35,338 bases of DNA from CAZRNB01 sp964601355 (GTDB lineage Bacteria > Planctomycetota > Phycisphaerae > Sedimentisphaerales > Anaerobacaceae): contig CAZRNB010000015.1 in the NCBI GenBank assembly GCA_964601355.1, forward strand, positions 1 to 35,338. The letters run 5' to 3'. Of the stretch, positions 1 through 7,577 are shown piece by piece; position 1 is the first letter of the stretch, and each line of letters opens with the position of its first letter. Under the pieces are notes generated by a model. It was not told where the DNA came from and did not search any database. It worked only from the letters and a program-made list of their open reading frames with translations. Position numbers and translations under genes: made by a program.

Positions 1-1
1 C

Positions 2-499
2 GGCGAAGGCTGGGTGACCCCATCGATCGTTGCAGGTAACGGCTCAGGTGCGGTAGTTGATATTAGCACCATAACTCACGGTGGAACGCAGTCGCTGCAG
101 TTCCTGTACGATAATGATGGTAAAAATATCTTCGGCAGCACGACGATGAACTATTCAGAGATAACAATAGATACGTCATATTTACCGGTCGGTCAGGACT
201 GGACACAAGGTGGTGTTACAACGTTGTCACTGTGGTTCTATGGAAATCTGAATAACTATGCCACTGCAACCGATCAGATGTACGTAAAGGTCAACGACGT
301 GAGGAAAGACTACGACGGCGACGTGAATGCCATAATGCAGGCACAGTGGCATGAATGGAATATCGACCTTACCAAGTTAGGTTTGGACCTGACAAAGGTC
401 ACGAGCCTTGCAATAGGATTTGGCAATTCGGCCAATACAACGCCGGGCGGTTCAGGCGTGGTGTACTTCGATGATATCCGTTTGTGCAGGCCCAGATAG
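2..499 (+). CDS. C-terminal part of a secreted carbohydrate-binding-like protein (5' truncated)
   Basis: The reading frame is open from the first bases of the window (residues GEGWV before the first possible internal start), so this is the 3' end of a longer gene. About 165 residues are visible. They form a beta-rich domain with many Gly, Thr and Asn residues and end in YFDDIRLCRPR. A terminal YxDDIRL strand is common at the end of jelly-roll or LamG-like modules in planctomycete surface proteins, and the 883-aa protein at 11139-13790 ends similarly (YYIDNVRLISE). No catalytic motif is visible. The likely role is polysaccharide or surface binding outside the cytoplasm, but this is family resemblance only. 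The enzyme or anchor domain, if any, lies upstream of the window. Confidence 0.6.
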   Translation, partial: GEGWVTPSIVAGNGSGAVVDISTITHGGTQSLQFLYDNDGKNIFGSTTMNYSEITIDTSYLPVGQDWTQGGVTTLSLWFYGNLNNYATATDQMYVKVNDVRKDYDGDVNAIMQAQWHEWNIDLTKLGLDLTKVTSLAIGFGNSANTTPGGSGVVYFDDIRLCRPR

Positions 500-542
500 G
501 CAAACGATTTGCAATCTGCGATTTACGATTGTCGATCTATAA

Positions 543-637
543 CAGAGCCGCGACCGTCAGGGAGCGGTAAGACGATGGACGAGAGACGATGGACGAGAGA
601 CGAAGGAACACAGAACCGCGGCCGTCAGGGAGCGGAA
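543..637. repeat. Paired REP-like repeat (copies A and B)
   Basis: Two direct copies of a GC-rich unit, core AGCCGCGACCGTCAGGGAGC, lie at 543-570 and 611-637. Between them is a short tandem of GACGATGGACGAGA (about 571-602). The same paired arrangement, with a similar GACGATGGACGA-type spacer, recurs at 20003-20079 (inverted) and 30188-30275. Each unit can form a short CCGC/GCGG stem. No associated transposase is seen in the window. Confidence 0.75.
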
Positions 638-724
638 ATCGATGGATGATGGATGTTGCGTCCCAAATAGACGATTAAATTTTTTACTCGTTATGGTTTA
701 TAACGACCGACCAAAGTGTAAAGC

Positions 725-750
725 GGCTAAATGGCTAACGCCATTTAGCC
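725..750. other. Perfect 11-bp hairpin upstream of the prepilin gene
   Basis: GGCTAAATGGC and GCCATTTAGCC form an uninterrupted 11-bp stem with a TAAC loop, about 80 bp before the prepilin start. No T-run follows, so it is not a typical intrinsic terminator. The GGCTAAAT end resembles the CTAAATA linker of the twin-hairpin repeats elsewhere in the window, so it may be a relic of that family. Confidence 0.5.
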
Positions 751-828
751 ACACTAAACTTGTATGGCAACAGTCAAGATTTTAGTCACTTGCCCCGCCA
801 GTGGCGGGTCAGAAAAAGGGGCGGCATT

Positions 829-1752
829 ATGAAAACCAAAAAAGCAGGTTTTACCCCGTTAGAAATCCAAATCACTCGTCTGGGCGGCCCGCTCCGGCGT
901 AGGCCTTCGCCGAGCCTGAGAGCCGGCCGTAGCCTGAAAAGCAGGTCTTCCAGGAGGCTGGGACCGCTTCTAACGGGTTTTACGTTGATCGAGCTGCTGG
1001 TAGTAATCTCGATTATTGCTCTTTTGATGGCTATTCTAATGCCTGCACTGAGCAGGGTCAGGGAAGTAGCCAAGCGAGCCGTCTGCTCCAGCCAGGTAAA
1101 ACAGGTCGGCTTGGCGATGACGGCTTACACGTCAGATAGTGACAATCGCATGCCGCCATATAACTCCAGCAACACAAATACCAACCCTTATTTGTTGATT
1201 CACTCTTATGCCTTGTATAGGGGCGAGGCTCTCTATCTTGATGCCAAGGGTAAGCCAATTCCCATGAAACTGGCCGTTTTATATGAAAGGAAGTACATAG
1301 CAAATCCTAAGGTGTTTTACTGTCCCTCGAATATAGCTCCGCTCTACAAGTTTGCCTCTTACAATGATCCTGTGCCCTGGGGCACTCTACCCCAGAATTT
1401 CAACGCATCAGGCGGCCATAATCAATGGGTGCGTATGGGATATACCTATCTTCCCATAGACCCAAAAGCTCCAAAGAACAGCGCTACCGGCATGCCTGAC
1501 GAAACAGCAGGAAATATCGACAGTCTCGATCCTTACGTTCCCTACATGACTGACTTAATCCGTCATAAAGCCGAGATCAGTCATCAAAGACAGGGAAGTT
1601 TCGCAGTCAATGCCATGTTCAAAGATGGTCATGTGACATTATGCAATGACAAAAGGGTGTTTGATAATGATGTATGGGAACGGATGGAGGCTGGAGCGAT
1701 AACTGAGCTGGCGGCTAACTATGCAGTCTTCAGGTTGATCGCCGGCAAGTGA
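829..1752 (+). CDS. Type IV pilin-like / pseudopilin protein with H-X-DG C-terminus, leader interrupted by an insert
   Basis: Start chosen at ATG 829 because AGAAAAAGGGG precedes it; an ATG at 760 has no ribosome site. From 829 the product is 307 aa. The prepilin peptidase site and hydrophobic helix are clear at residues 50-70 (GFTLIELLVVISIIALLMAI, Gly50 / Phe51, Glu55 at the +5 position). The mature protein keeps a DGHV motif near the C-terminus (FKDGHV). This matches the planctomycete prepilin-type proteins with an H-X9-DG end, although here the His-to-DG spacing is about 13. These proteins are thought to be exported through a type II secretion/type IV pilus-like machine; their exact role is not established. 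Oddity: residues 7-49 are an extra, Arg-rich insertion beginning GFTPLEI, which gives a leader far longer than usual. Confidence 0.8.
   Translation: MKTKKAGFTPLEIQITRLGGPLRRRPSPSLRAGRSLKSRSSRRLGPLLTGFTLIELLVVISIIALLMAILMPALSRVREVAKRAVCSSQVKQVGLAMTAYTSDSDNRMPPYNSSNTNTNPYLLIHSYALYRGEALYLDAKGKPIPMKLAVLYERKYIANPKVFYCPSNIAPLYKFASYNDPVPWGTLPQNFNASGGHNQWVRMGYTYLPIDPKAPKNSATGMPDETAGNIDSLDPYVPYMTDLIRHKAEISHQRQGSFAVNAMFKDGHVTLCNDKRVFDNDVWERMEAGAITELAANYAVFRLIAGK
847..983. repeat. In-frame palindromic element inside the prepilin leader
   Basis: Inverted arms ACCCCGTTAGAA (853-864) and TTCTAACGGGTT (968-979) bound a GC-rich core. The segment is flanked by the 8-bp direct repeat GGTTTTAC at 847-854 and 976-983, a spacing of 129 bp, i.e. 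exactly 43 codons. Removing one repeat plus the core restores an ordinary leader (KKAGFTLIEL). The same arms recur inside the gene at 30932-31816. Confidence 0.7.
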
Positions 1753-2288
1753 ATGTGTACTCCGCCTTATGCGGACCTATCGGCTTTTTTGACATCCTCC
1801 CATAGATTTCGGTTGCGTAAATTCATCTGCTAACACTTTAAGGTCCATCGTTGTCGGGCCATAAATTTCCTGTAAGCGTTCACGGGGACAAATCGGTCTT
1901 TTTATGTCATTGCGAGGCCTTTAGGCCGAAGCAATCTCAAATTTACCAAGCAAATAGATTGCCACGCTCGGCTCTGCCTCGCTCGCAATGACTTAAAATG
2001 AACCAATGGATTCGACAAGCTCACCACAAGATTCAACATTTTAAGCCGTGAACGGTTACAATTTCCTTATCATATTTATGCCAAAAAGATAATGCTTGTT
2101 CAAGGGTAATTGTAGCTTATCCCATCGGGCGTCCGATAACAATATCGTCCCCGCCTTCGGCGGGCCAGCCTCGTTCATTATTGTTCGGCGTTCAGTGTTC
2201 GTTGATTGGTGTTCGGTATTTGTTGGTCTGTCCTTCATCCCTCCTCCCTCGTCCCCGCCTCCGGCGGGTAAACATCGTCCTTCGTCAA
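1753..2288. other. Gene-free spacer of about 540 bp with repeats
   Basis: No credible coding sequence. It holds a weak hairpin TCCGC/GCGGA followed by a T-run near 1761-1790 (possible terminator of the prepilin gene), the GTCATTGCGAG palindrome at 1906-1992, and two small CCCCGCC/GGCGGG hairpins near 2149-2165 and 2254-2269 within low-complexity TCGTTC-type sequence. Confidence 0.6.
1906..1992. repeat. GTCATTGCGAG palindromic repeat, copy 1
   Basis: Begins GTCATTGCGAG and ends with the exact reverse complement CTCGCAATGAC. Inside are the inner inverted motifs GAAGCAATCT and AGATTGCCACG. Copies 2 and 3 lie at 10418-10528 and 35176-35272 with different lengths (87, 111 and 97 bp). Confidence 0.85.
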
Positions 2289-3932
2289 TCATTCCTCGTC
2301 ACTCGTGTGCAGTCCCTCGAGCCGCTCCTCCATCTTCTTCACCTGATGCGGCATACCAATCCTCTTGAATAAATCCCTCGCCTTTTCCCAAAACTGCCTT
2401 GCCTTTTCAGTGTCACCTCGTTCCTTATAAATCAGCCCCAAATTGCCGTATTGATTTGCCATTATTTCTTGTAGCCCAAGTTTCTCAGCAATCATCAACG
2501 CCTTTTGGTGCATCTCTTCGGCCTTATCAAGCTCTCCTCTTGTTATATAAATCGCCCCCAAATTGCCGTAATCACTTGCCATTCCCTCCTGCAGGCCAAG
2601 TTTTTCAGCAATCTCCAGCGCCTTTCTGTGCATCTCTTCGGCCTTATCAAGGTTACCCCTCGTTTGATAAATCAATCCCAAATTACCATAGTCACTTGCC
2701 ATTCCCGTAAGCAGGCCAAGTTTCTCATTTATATTTAGCGCTTTATTGTACATCTCTTCGGCCTTATTAAACTCACCCCTATCTTTATAAATAAGTCCCA
2801 AATTACCGTAGTCACTTGCCATTTCCCCATGCAGGCTAAGATTTTTATGAATCTCCAGTGCCTTCTTGAACATCTCTTCGGCCTTATCAAGTTCACCCCT
2901 GGTTCGATAAATTATTCCCAAATTTCCGTATTGAGACGCCATTATCTTCTGCAGACCAAGTTTCTCACTAATCTCAAGCGCCTTATTGTGCATATGTTCA
3001 GCTTTATCAAGATCACCTTTCATTTGATAAATAAGACCCAAACTGCCATATTGAGCCGCTATAACATTTTGCAGGCCAAGTTTCTCACCAATCTCAAGCG
3101 CCTTACTGTGCATCTCTTCAGACTTATTAAGCTTTCGTACTCTTCGATAAATTAGTCCCAAATTACCGTAGTCGCTTGCCATTCCCTCAAGCTGGCCAAG
3201 CTTCTCATCTATCTGGAGCGATTTATTGAGCATCTCTTCGGCCTTATCAAGCTCACCGATGGCGTAGTAAATATATCCAAGCTCATTGAGCCAGATGGTA
3301 ACATACCCTGCAATATCTTCCTTTGGAGGTTCCCCTGCGTCTTTAATTCGTTGTTCGAGCTCCGCAATTCGGAACTGCTTCTCATCCAGGTCGAGGCTAC
3401 CGGCCAGGCTGATGTCACCAGCGTAAATATCGCTTTTACCCGCTATGGCGCCTGCTTGCTCAGACACAAATTCAAAATGATGGCTTATCCAGGACCACAA
3501 ATCAGGCGCATGCCTGGATATGAGGGTTGCAACGTATTCAGGAACCCAAAAAACTATAGGGCAGGAGTAATTAGCTTTCCATAACTCCCTTGTAACATTC
3601 AATGCTCGCAGAACCTTAGGGTCTTTACTATCGGGAATAGCTTTCTCAATATCTATAATGAAGATGGCGGATGGTATTTCGCCATCCGTCTTTCTCTTGA
3701 CAAACTCAAAGATATCTTTGACCTCTTTTTCTATTTTGATGATAGTGATACCATCGGCATGCGTTTTGATTCTCTCAATGATATGGTCACGTAGAGCAGG
3801 ACTATTACAGACTGCGATACTCAGCGAGAAAGTTCCCTCGGAGACAACAAGAAGTCTTTGTAAAGCTACCGATTCCGCTTTTTGATAATCGACTTGTTCG
3901 AGCCGCTTTGAGATTGTTTGGTCTTTAGCCAT
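2289..3932 (-). CDS. TPR-repeat protein with N-terminal degenerate NTPase-like domain
   Basis: 547 aa. Residues about 205-540 are eight tetratricopeptide repeats of exactly 40 residues, each close to YGNLGLIYxxRGELDKAEEM followed by a KALEI..KLGL helix; the repeat is conserved at DNA level with a 120-bp period. Residues 20-160 form a separate domain. It has a hydrophobic strand (LSIAVCN), a FIIDIE strand, an LNVTREL segment, and the motif IVFWVP...APDLWSWISHHFEF. That last pattern is one I associate with STAND/NLR-like TPR proteins in bacteria; no Walker A glycine loop is present. The start ATG lies 3 nt after the ATPase stop at 3936, so the two are translationally coupled. Likely a scaffold or sensor working with that ATPase. 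Function unknown; a defence or signalling role is inference. Confidence 0.75.
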   Translation of the reverse strand: MAKDQTISKRLEQVDYQKAESVALQRLLVVSEGTFSLSIAVCNSPALRDHIIERIKTHADGITIIKIEKEVKDIFEFVKRKTDGEIPSAIFIIDIEKAIPDSKDPKVLRALNVTRELWKANYSCPIVFWVPEYVATLISRHAPDLWSWISHHFEFVSEQAGAIAGKSDIYAGDISLAGSLDLDEKQFRIAELEQRIKDAGEPPKEDIAGYVTIWLNELGYIYYAIGELDKAEEMLNKSLQIDEKLGQLEGMASDYGNLGLIYRRVRKLNKSEEMHSKALEIGEKLGLQNVIAAQYGSLGLIYQMKGDLDKAEHMHNKALEISEKLGLQKIMASQYGNLGIIYRTRGELDKAEEMFKKALEIHKNLSLHGEMASDYGNLGLIYKDRGEFNKAEEMYNKALNINEKLGLLTGMASDYGNLGLIYQTRGNLDKAEEMHRKALEIAEKLGLQEGMASDYGNLGAIYITRGELDKAEEMHQKALMIAEKLGLQEIMANQYGNLGLIYKERGDTEKARQFWEKARDLFKRIGMPHQVKKMEERLEGLHTSDEE

Positions 3933-3935
3933 TGC

Positions 3936-5213
3936 TCAGGTTGCTTGTTTTGGCAGGAGCGGGTTTAGGCCATACCACTCCTTTTCGTTCAAGTACTGAA
4001 GAACCGCCCGATTTGCAAGAAGCTCCATGCAAAGGGAATCATTCTTCTCGCTTCGTTTAAGTGTATGGTCTTTTTTGACCTGTCGAATTATAGTCCAGTG
4101 TTCCTCGCGTAGTTGCCTTGCGTATGATTGGATGATTTTTCTTGCGACGTTTTCAACAGCCTTAAGCGTTATCGGTATGTCTCCTTCAACAATTGAATCC
4201 CGGATAAGAGTCATAAGAACACGCGGCTGACCTGCGCTATATTCAATAATCTGATCTTTGACCTTTTCGCTTTCAAAGATACTTTCTTTTGCTCCAGCTT
4301 TCTTAAGGCGTTTGCTTATCACATCTCTGAATTTCTGAAAACCATCTTCAAATTTTTTGCCATTTTCGTCAATAACCTTAGTCATTGGAACAACCGGAGG
4401 TGCAGTGAGGTTGTATAAGCTGGCAATGTCACGTTCTTTACACGAATAAGCAAGCGAGAGAGGTATAGTATAAACAACGTGGCAATTTAAAGCTGTAAGT
4501 TGGGCGTATCTGTGGATAAAGAGGCGTTCAGCGGTTGAACCATCTATGTCCTGACGCCGCTCCACAGACAATTTATCCATATCATCAGCGATGATAACAA
4601 GACCAGCAAACCCCTTTTTCTTTAATTCTAACACGGCTTCGCTTATTATGTCTTTGGCTGCTTCGATCCAAGTATTTAGCTTTGGCTCGAGCCTTTTACG
4701 TATTTCAAGCCTTGTATTGGGACTACTTTTAATAACCGCTGAGAACTTTGCAAACCCGGCAGATAGATCGACACCGGTAAAACTTACATCAGCACCAAGC
4801 ACATCTTTGAGTTCATCCCATCTCTGTTTGAAATATCCGGGTTTAAGTTTAATACCACATTTATCATTTAGCTGACATGCCGTCTGACGCAAGATACCTA
4901 TGAGAATATCAGGATAATCTGTATCCTCTACATCTATATCCTGAAGAATTGTACAGAAAGCAGTAAAGAACCTTTCTTTTCCACTTTCAAGGTCCTGTTG
5001 CAATCGTTTGAGTTCTGTACTCTTTCCACTTCCTATATGCCCTGCTAACAGTTGACAGGTTGGATTTTCCGAATATCGTATTGTCTTGCTGAGCTTGTTT
5101 ACCAAACCCGAGCTGCCACGCACGTCATCTAATGGGACATAAAGATCAATGTCTTCAGCTGATAGTGGCTCTGGGTCGAAAACTCGGTAGATTTTTTTAA
5201 TATTATCAGCCAT
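3936..5213 (-). CDS. P-loop ATPase, partner of the TPR protein
   Basis: 425 aa from the ATG at 5213, chosen over a GTG nine bases upstream because GGAG sits 8 nt before it. Walker A is GHIGSGKST (residues 58-66). A Walker B-like strand GLVIIADDMDKL lies near residues 204-215. A later strand HVVYTIPLSL fits the sensor region of AAA/STAND ATPases, and the C-terminal 100 residues (SAGQPRVLMTLIRDS) resemble the winged-helix/lid part of these proteins. The N-terminal 50 residues contain VPLDDVRGSSGLVNKL, typical of the region preceding the P-loop in AAA-like domains. No membrane segment or nuclease motif is seen. It is the first gene of a two-gene operon with the TPR protein. I recognise the fold class, not a named family. 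Confidence 0.75.
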   Translation of the reverse strand: MADNIKKIYRVFDPEPLSAEDIDLYVPLDDVRGSSGLVNKLSKTIRYSENPTCQLLAGHIGSGKSTELKRLQQDLESGKERFFTAFCTILQDIDVEDTDYPDILIGILRQTACQLNDKCGIKLKPGYFKQRWDELKDVLGADVSFTGVDLSAGFAKFSAVIKSSPNTRLEIRKRLEPKLNTWIEAAKDIISEAVLELKKKGFAGLVIIADDMDKLSVERRQDIDGSTAERLFIHRYAQLTALNCHVVYTIPLSLAYSCKERDIASLYNLTAPPVVPMTKVIDENGKKFEDGFQKFRDVISKRLKKAGAKESIFESEKVKDQIIEYSAGQPRVLMTLIRDSIVEGDIPITLKAVENVARKIIQSYARQLREEHWTIIRQVKKDHTLKRSEKNDSLCMELLANRAVLQYLNEKEWYGLNPLLPKQAT

Positions 5214-5589
5214 CCAAAGCACTCCATTTGATTTTAACGAATAATTATTGACTCCCCAAATCTAAATGTCAATCTTTATATGTAAAATAGACAATCAATA
5301 ACCAGTTATATTATATCCATTATATATAATTAGCCATGTTGATTATAAAATGCAATGGTCAAATAATATTTATTTCGCCCTTTTTTAAAAGCTGATTATA
5401 CAGCTTTTGATAAAATTCCACCGATTAAATCTTTGGATTTTCTGCCAACTTCTTTCCTTGTGCTCTTATGCACTTATGTGGTTAAGATTCCTGGTGCCAG
5501 AGACGTTAAACCAGGCGGACCTATTGGTATATATCTAACTAACACATTTCCTATATTTATCCCCCCTGCTTTTCTATTTATCTGGTAAT

Positions 5590-5605
5590 TGTTTCACGTG
5601 AAACA
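5590..5605. promoter_or_regulatory. parS: parS centromere site 1
   Basis: TGTTTCACGTGAAACA, a perfect 16-bp palindrome identical to the widely conserved bacterial parS consensus. ParB binds this site as a dimer clamp, loads onto neighbouring DNA with CTP, and helps segregate the origin region. It lies 845 bp before parB. Confidence 0.95.
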
Positions 5606-6096
5606 TTCGGCATACATATAAGCAAGACCACCTGCTAAGAATGAATCAACGTTTCCTATGGTTGCGGATTTTGTACGTGGTTAGTTATAGTAATCCTTTT
5701 TTGTTTTATGACTTAGCTGTCTAAAGGATAACAGGACATTGCCGACACTGCTCGTCATGGCAAAGGTCATGCCATAGCCAGGCAGATGTGCCGGCTAAAC
5801 GTCGTTCCTCGTCTCTTCCATAATCCTGCTTCTGTCCTCTATTATCTGTATTCTGTTTATAATCTACCTGATCACCTGATTATCTGATCCCGCTACGGCT
5901 CGCGCCTTCGCCGAGACGAGTAACCTGCAACCTGATTTACTGATTACCTGATACCCTAATGAACACCCGCTCGCTGACGCTCGCGGCTCTGTTATCTATC
6001 GTCCCCGCCTTCGGCGGGCAAGCCTCGTCCATCATCCTTCATCCATCATTTAACTGCTTCATAGGCAGGAGTGGTCTTGTTTAAATTTGTGCCGAA

Positions 6097-6112
6097 TGTT
6101 TCACGTGAAACA
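6097..6112. promoter_or_regulatory. parS: parS centromere site 2
   Basis: A second exact TGTTTCACGTGAAACA, 338 bp upstream of the parB start codon. The flanking base order is the mirror image of site 1 (GCCGAA before it, matching TTCGGC after site 1). Confidence 0.95.
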
Positions 6113-6230
6113 TTTTCTTAAAAAACACAAATTTTAGCCCTATAAAACTATAGTATTTTCGGGGAAAATACCGAAATATCATTTATATAGTTGCTTGAAC
6201 CTTCTTTCTCGTAGGGAATGGGCTTATCCT

Positions 6231-6330
6231 TGCGGACAGTACGTGTTTAGCCAGAGGAAAAACCCTCCCCAAAGCCTTCGGCCTTGGGAATGGCCTTCGA
6301 TAATATGTGGCTAAACACCCACTGCGGACA
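6231..6330. mobile_element. MITE-like element, copy 1 (84 bp) with 8-bp target duplication
   Basis: The element 6239-6322 begins GTACGTGTTTAG and ends CTAAACACCCAC. A 10-bp stem GTGTTTAGCC/GGCTAAACAC is perfect, and the interior holds AAAAACCCTCCCCAAAGCC. It is flanked by the direct repeat TGCGGACA at 6231-6238 and 6323-6330. The interior and left end match copy 2 at 19332-19512. It carries no coding capacity. Confidence 0.8.
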
Positions 6331-6449
6331 CGGAAGGCAAATTGACAAGAATAGTAATATAGGCTGATATTGCTCTGGAAATGTGCATAGCATTAGTAAT
6401 ATAGCGAATAGGGGTAATGTTAATATAGGAATTCTGTGGGAGTATTATT

Positions 6450-7406
6450 ATGGAAGTCAAGAAACGAGAAAAGCCAAAGCACCTCGGCAGGGGATTGGAG
6501 TCGTTGTTAGGTCCTATAAAATACGATGTATTAGCAATAAAACAGCAAGCAACGGAACAGGAATCGGCTTCTAACTTTCCGCCTGACAAGGAGTTAAGTG
6601 AATCATTTAAGGAAATCAGTCTAAATGCTATATCGACGAATCCGTATCAGGCGCGGACTGTGTGGAATGAGCAGGAGCTTGCAGAATTGGCTGAATCTAT
6701 AAAAGCCAACGGCGTAATTCAGCCCATCCTTGTCCGCCCTGCCGGGCCGGGATATGAGCTTATAGCTGGAGAGCGCCGATTCCGAGCAGCTCGAATGGCT
6801 TCGTTGGCAACCATACCAGCTCTGGTACGACAGGCAACCGATGAGCAAATGCTGGAGCTGGCGCTTGTGGAGAATATTCACAGGGTTGACCTTAATCCAA
6901 TCGAACGCGCCAAGGCGTATCAGAATTATTTAAGCACTTTCTGCCTGACTCAGGCTGAATGTGCAGAGAGGCTCGGCGAAGACCGTTCTGTCATCGCTAA
7001 CTACTTGCGATTACTTGACTTGCCGGATGAAATTAAACAAATGTTGACCGATGGCCGACTGAGCATGGGCCATGCTCGTGCCATACTTGCCTTGCCCACC
7101 GATGAGCTTAGGCGAAAGCTGGCCAATCGAGCGCTGGCAGGACGACTAAGCGTCCGCGAGATTGAGAGGCTGGTCCGGTTATACCTAATAAGCACTAATA
7201 AGACTGCTGCTGCCATCCGCTCAAAACCCCCACATATTCTGGATTTGGAAAATAAGCTCAGCAGGCAGCTCGGCACTAAAGTCAGTATTGAGACCCACAG
7301 AAACGGCCAAAGAGGCAGGATTATCATAGAATTCTACTCTCTGGATGAGTTTGACAGTATCGCTGAAAGAATCGGCATTGAAACCATAGAGCAAGTAGAA
7401 ATGTAG
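6450..7406 (+). CDS. parB: Chromosome-partitioning protein ParB
   Basis: 318 aa, start supported by GGGAG 8 nt upstream. The N-terminus carries the short LGRGLESLLG motif that in this family lies in the ParA-contact region. The CTP-binding ParB/Srx domain follows, from about residue 55 (ISTNPYQAR), with GERRFRA near residue 107 and ENIHRVDLNPIE near 138-150. A helix-turn-helix follows (LTQAECAERLGEDRSVIANYLRLLDL, around 167-192), then GRLSMGHARAIL and a C-terminal dimerisation region. ParB binds the two parS sites upstream, spreads as a CTP-dependent clamp and recruits SMC in other bacteria. ParA normally sits next to it, but no parA is visible here: the upstream neighbour is 1.2 kb away on the other strand and the downstream gene is unrelated. 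Assignment is secure; chromosomal rather than plasmid origin is inferred from the housekeeping surroundings. Confidence 0.95.
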   Translation: MEVKKREKPKHLGRGLESLLGPIKYDVLAIKQQATEQESASNFPPDKELSESFKEISLNAISTNPYQARTVWNEQELAELAESIKANGVIQPILVRPAGPGYELIAGERRFRAARMASLATIPALVRQATDEQMLELALVENIHRVDLNPIERAKAYQNYLSTFCLTQAECAERLGEDRSVIANYLRLLDLPDEIKQMLTDGRLSMGHARAILALPTDELRRKLANRALAGRLSVREIERLVRLYLISTNKTAAAIRSKPPHILDLENKLSRQLGTKVSIETHRNGQRGRIIIEFYSLDEFDSIAERIGIETIEQVEM

Positions 7407-7577
7407 AAAAATCAAATTTGCCTATTTTCACTAAAAGCAATAAAATATAGGTTTGTTGTTTGAAGCTGTTTGAAAAGCATAGATAGACATGCTGTAAATC
7501 TAAGGTAATCTTATACAGCTAAGAACATCCGTTGAGCATCACAAGGCATCTAAAGTTTTTTAAAGAAAGGTAGAAGT

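Larger units (their letters stand above)
5590..6112. repeat. 523-bp segment bounded by 42-bp inverted repeats, each starting with parS
   Basis: The arm 5590-5631 and the reverse complement of 6071-6112 are identical over their first 23 bases (parS followed by TTCGGCA) and remain similar to a shared CAAGACCAC end, with about five differences in 42. The parS sites form the outer tips. The 439-bp interior has no gene and contains REP-like pieces. No target duplication is evident at the borders. Confidence 0.75.
5223..6449. other. 1.2-kb gene-free region between the ATPase operon and parB
   Basis: No credible gene on either strand. From left to right: very AT-rich sequence (about 5225-5400) with runs of TATAT; a hairpin AAAAGCTG/CAGCTTTT (5387-5408); a parS-bounded inverted-repeat segment (5590-6112); a REP-like variant near 5966-5994; a CCCCGCC/GGCGGG hairpin near 6003-6018; and a MITE-like insertion (6231-6330). 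Promoters for the divergent ATPase and parB genes must lie here, but I cannot place them with confidence. Confidence 0.6.

Noticed and set aside
786..1303. Minus-strand open frames over the prepilin gene
   Set aside because: They are shadows of the plus-strand gene, which has clear protein motifs.
2348..3300. Regular 120-bp repeats resembling an array
   Set aside because: They encode TPR units in one open frame and have no spacer/repeat alternation, so this is not a CRISPR array.
4511..4519. TGTGGATAA, a perfect DnaA-box match not far from parS
   Set aside because: A single box inside the ATPase coding sequence with no cluster nearby; expected by chance. Not evidence of an origin.
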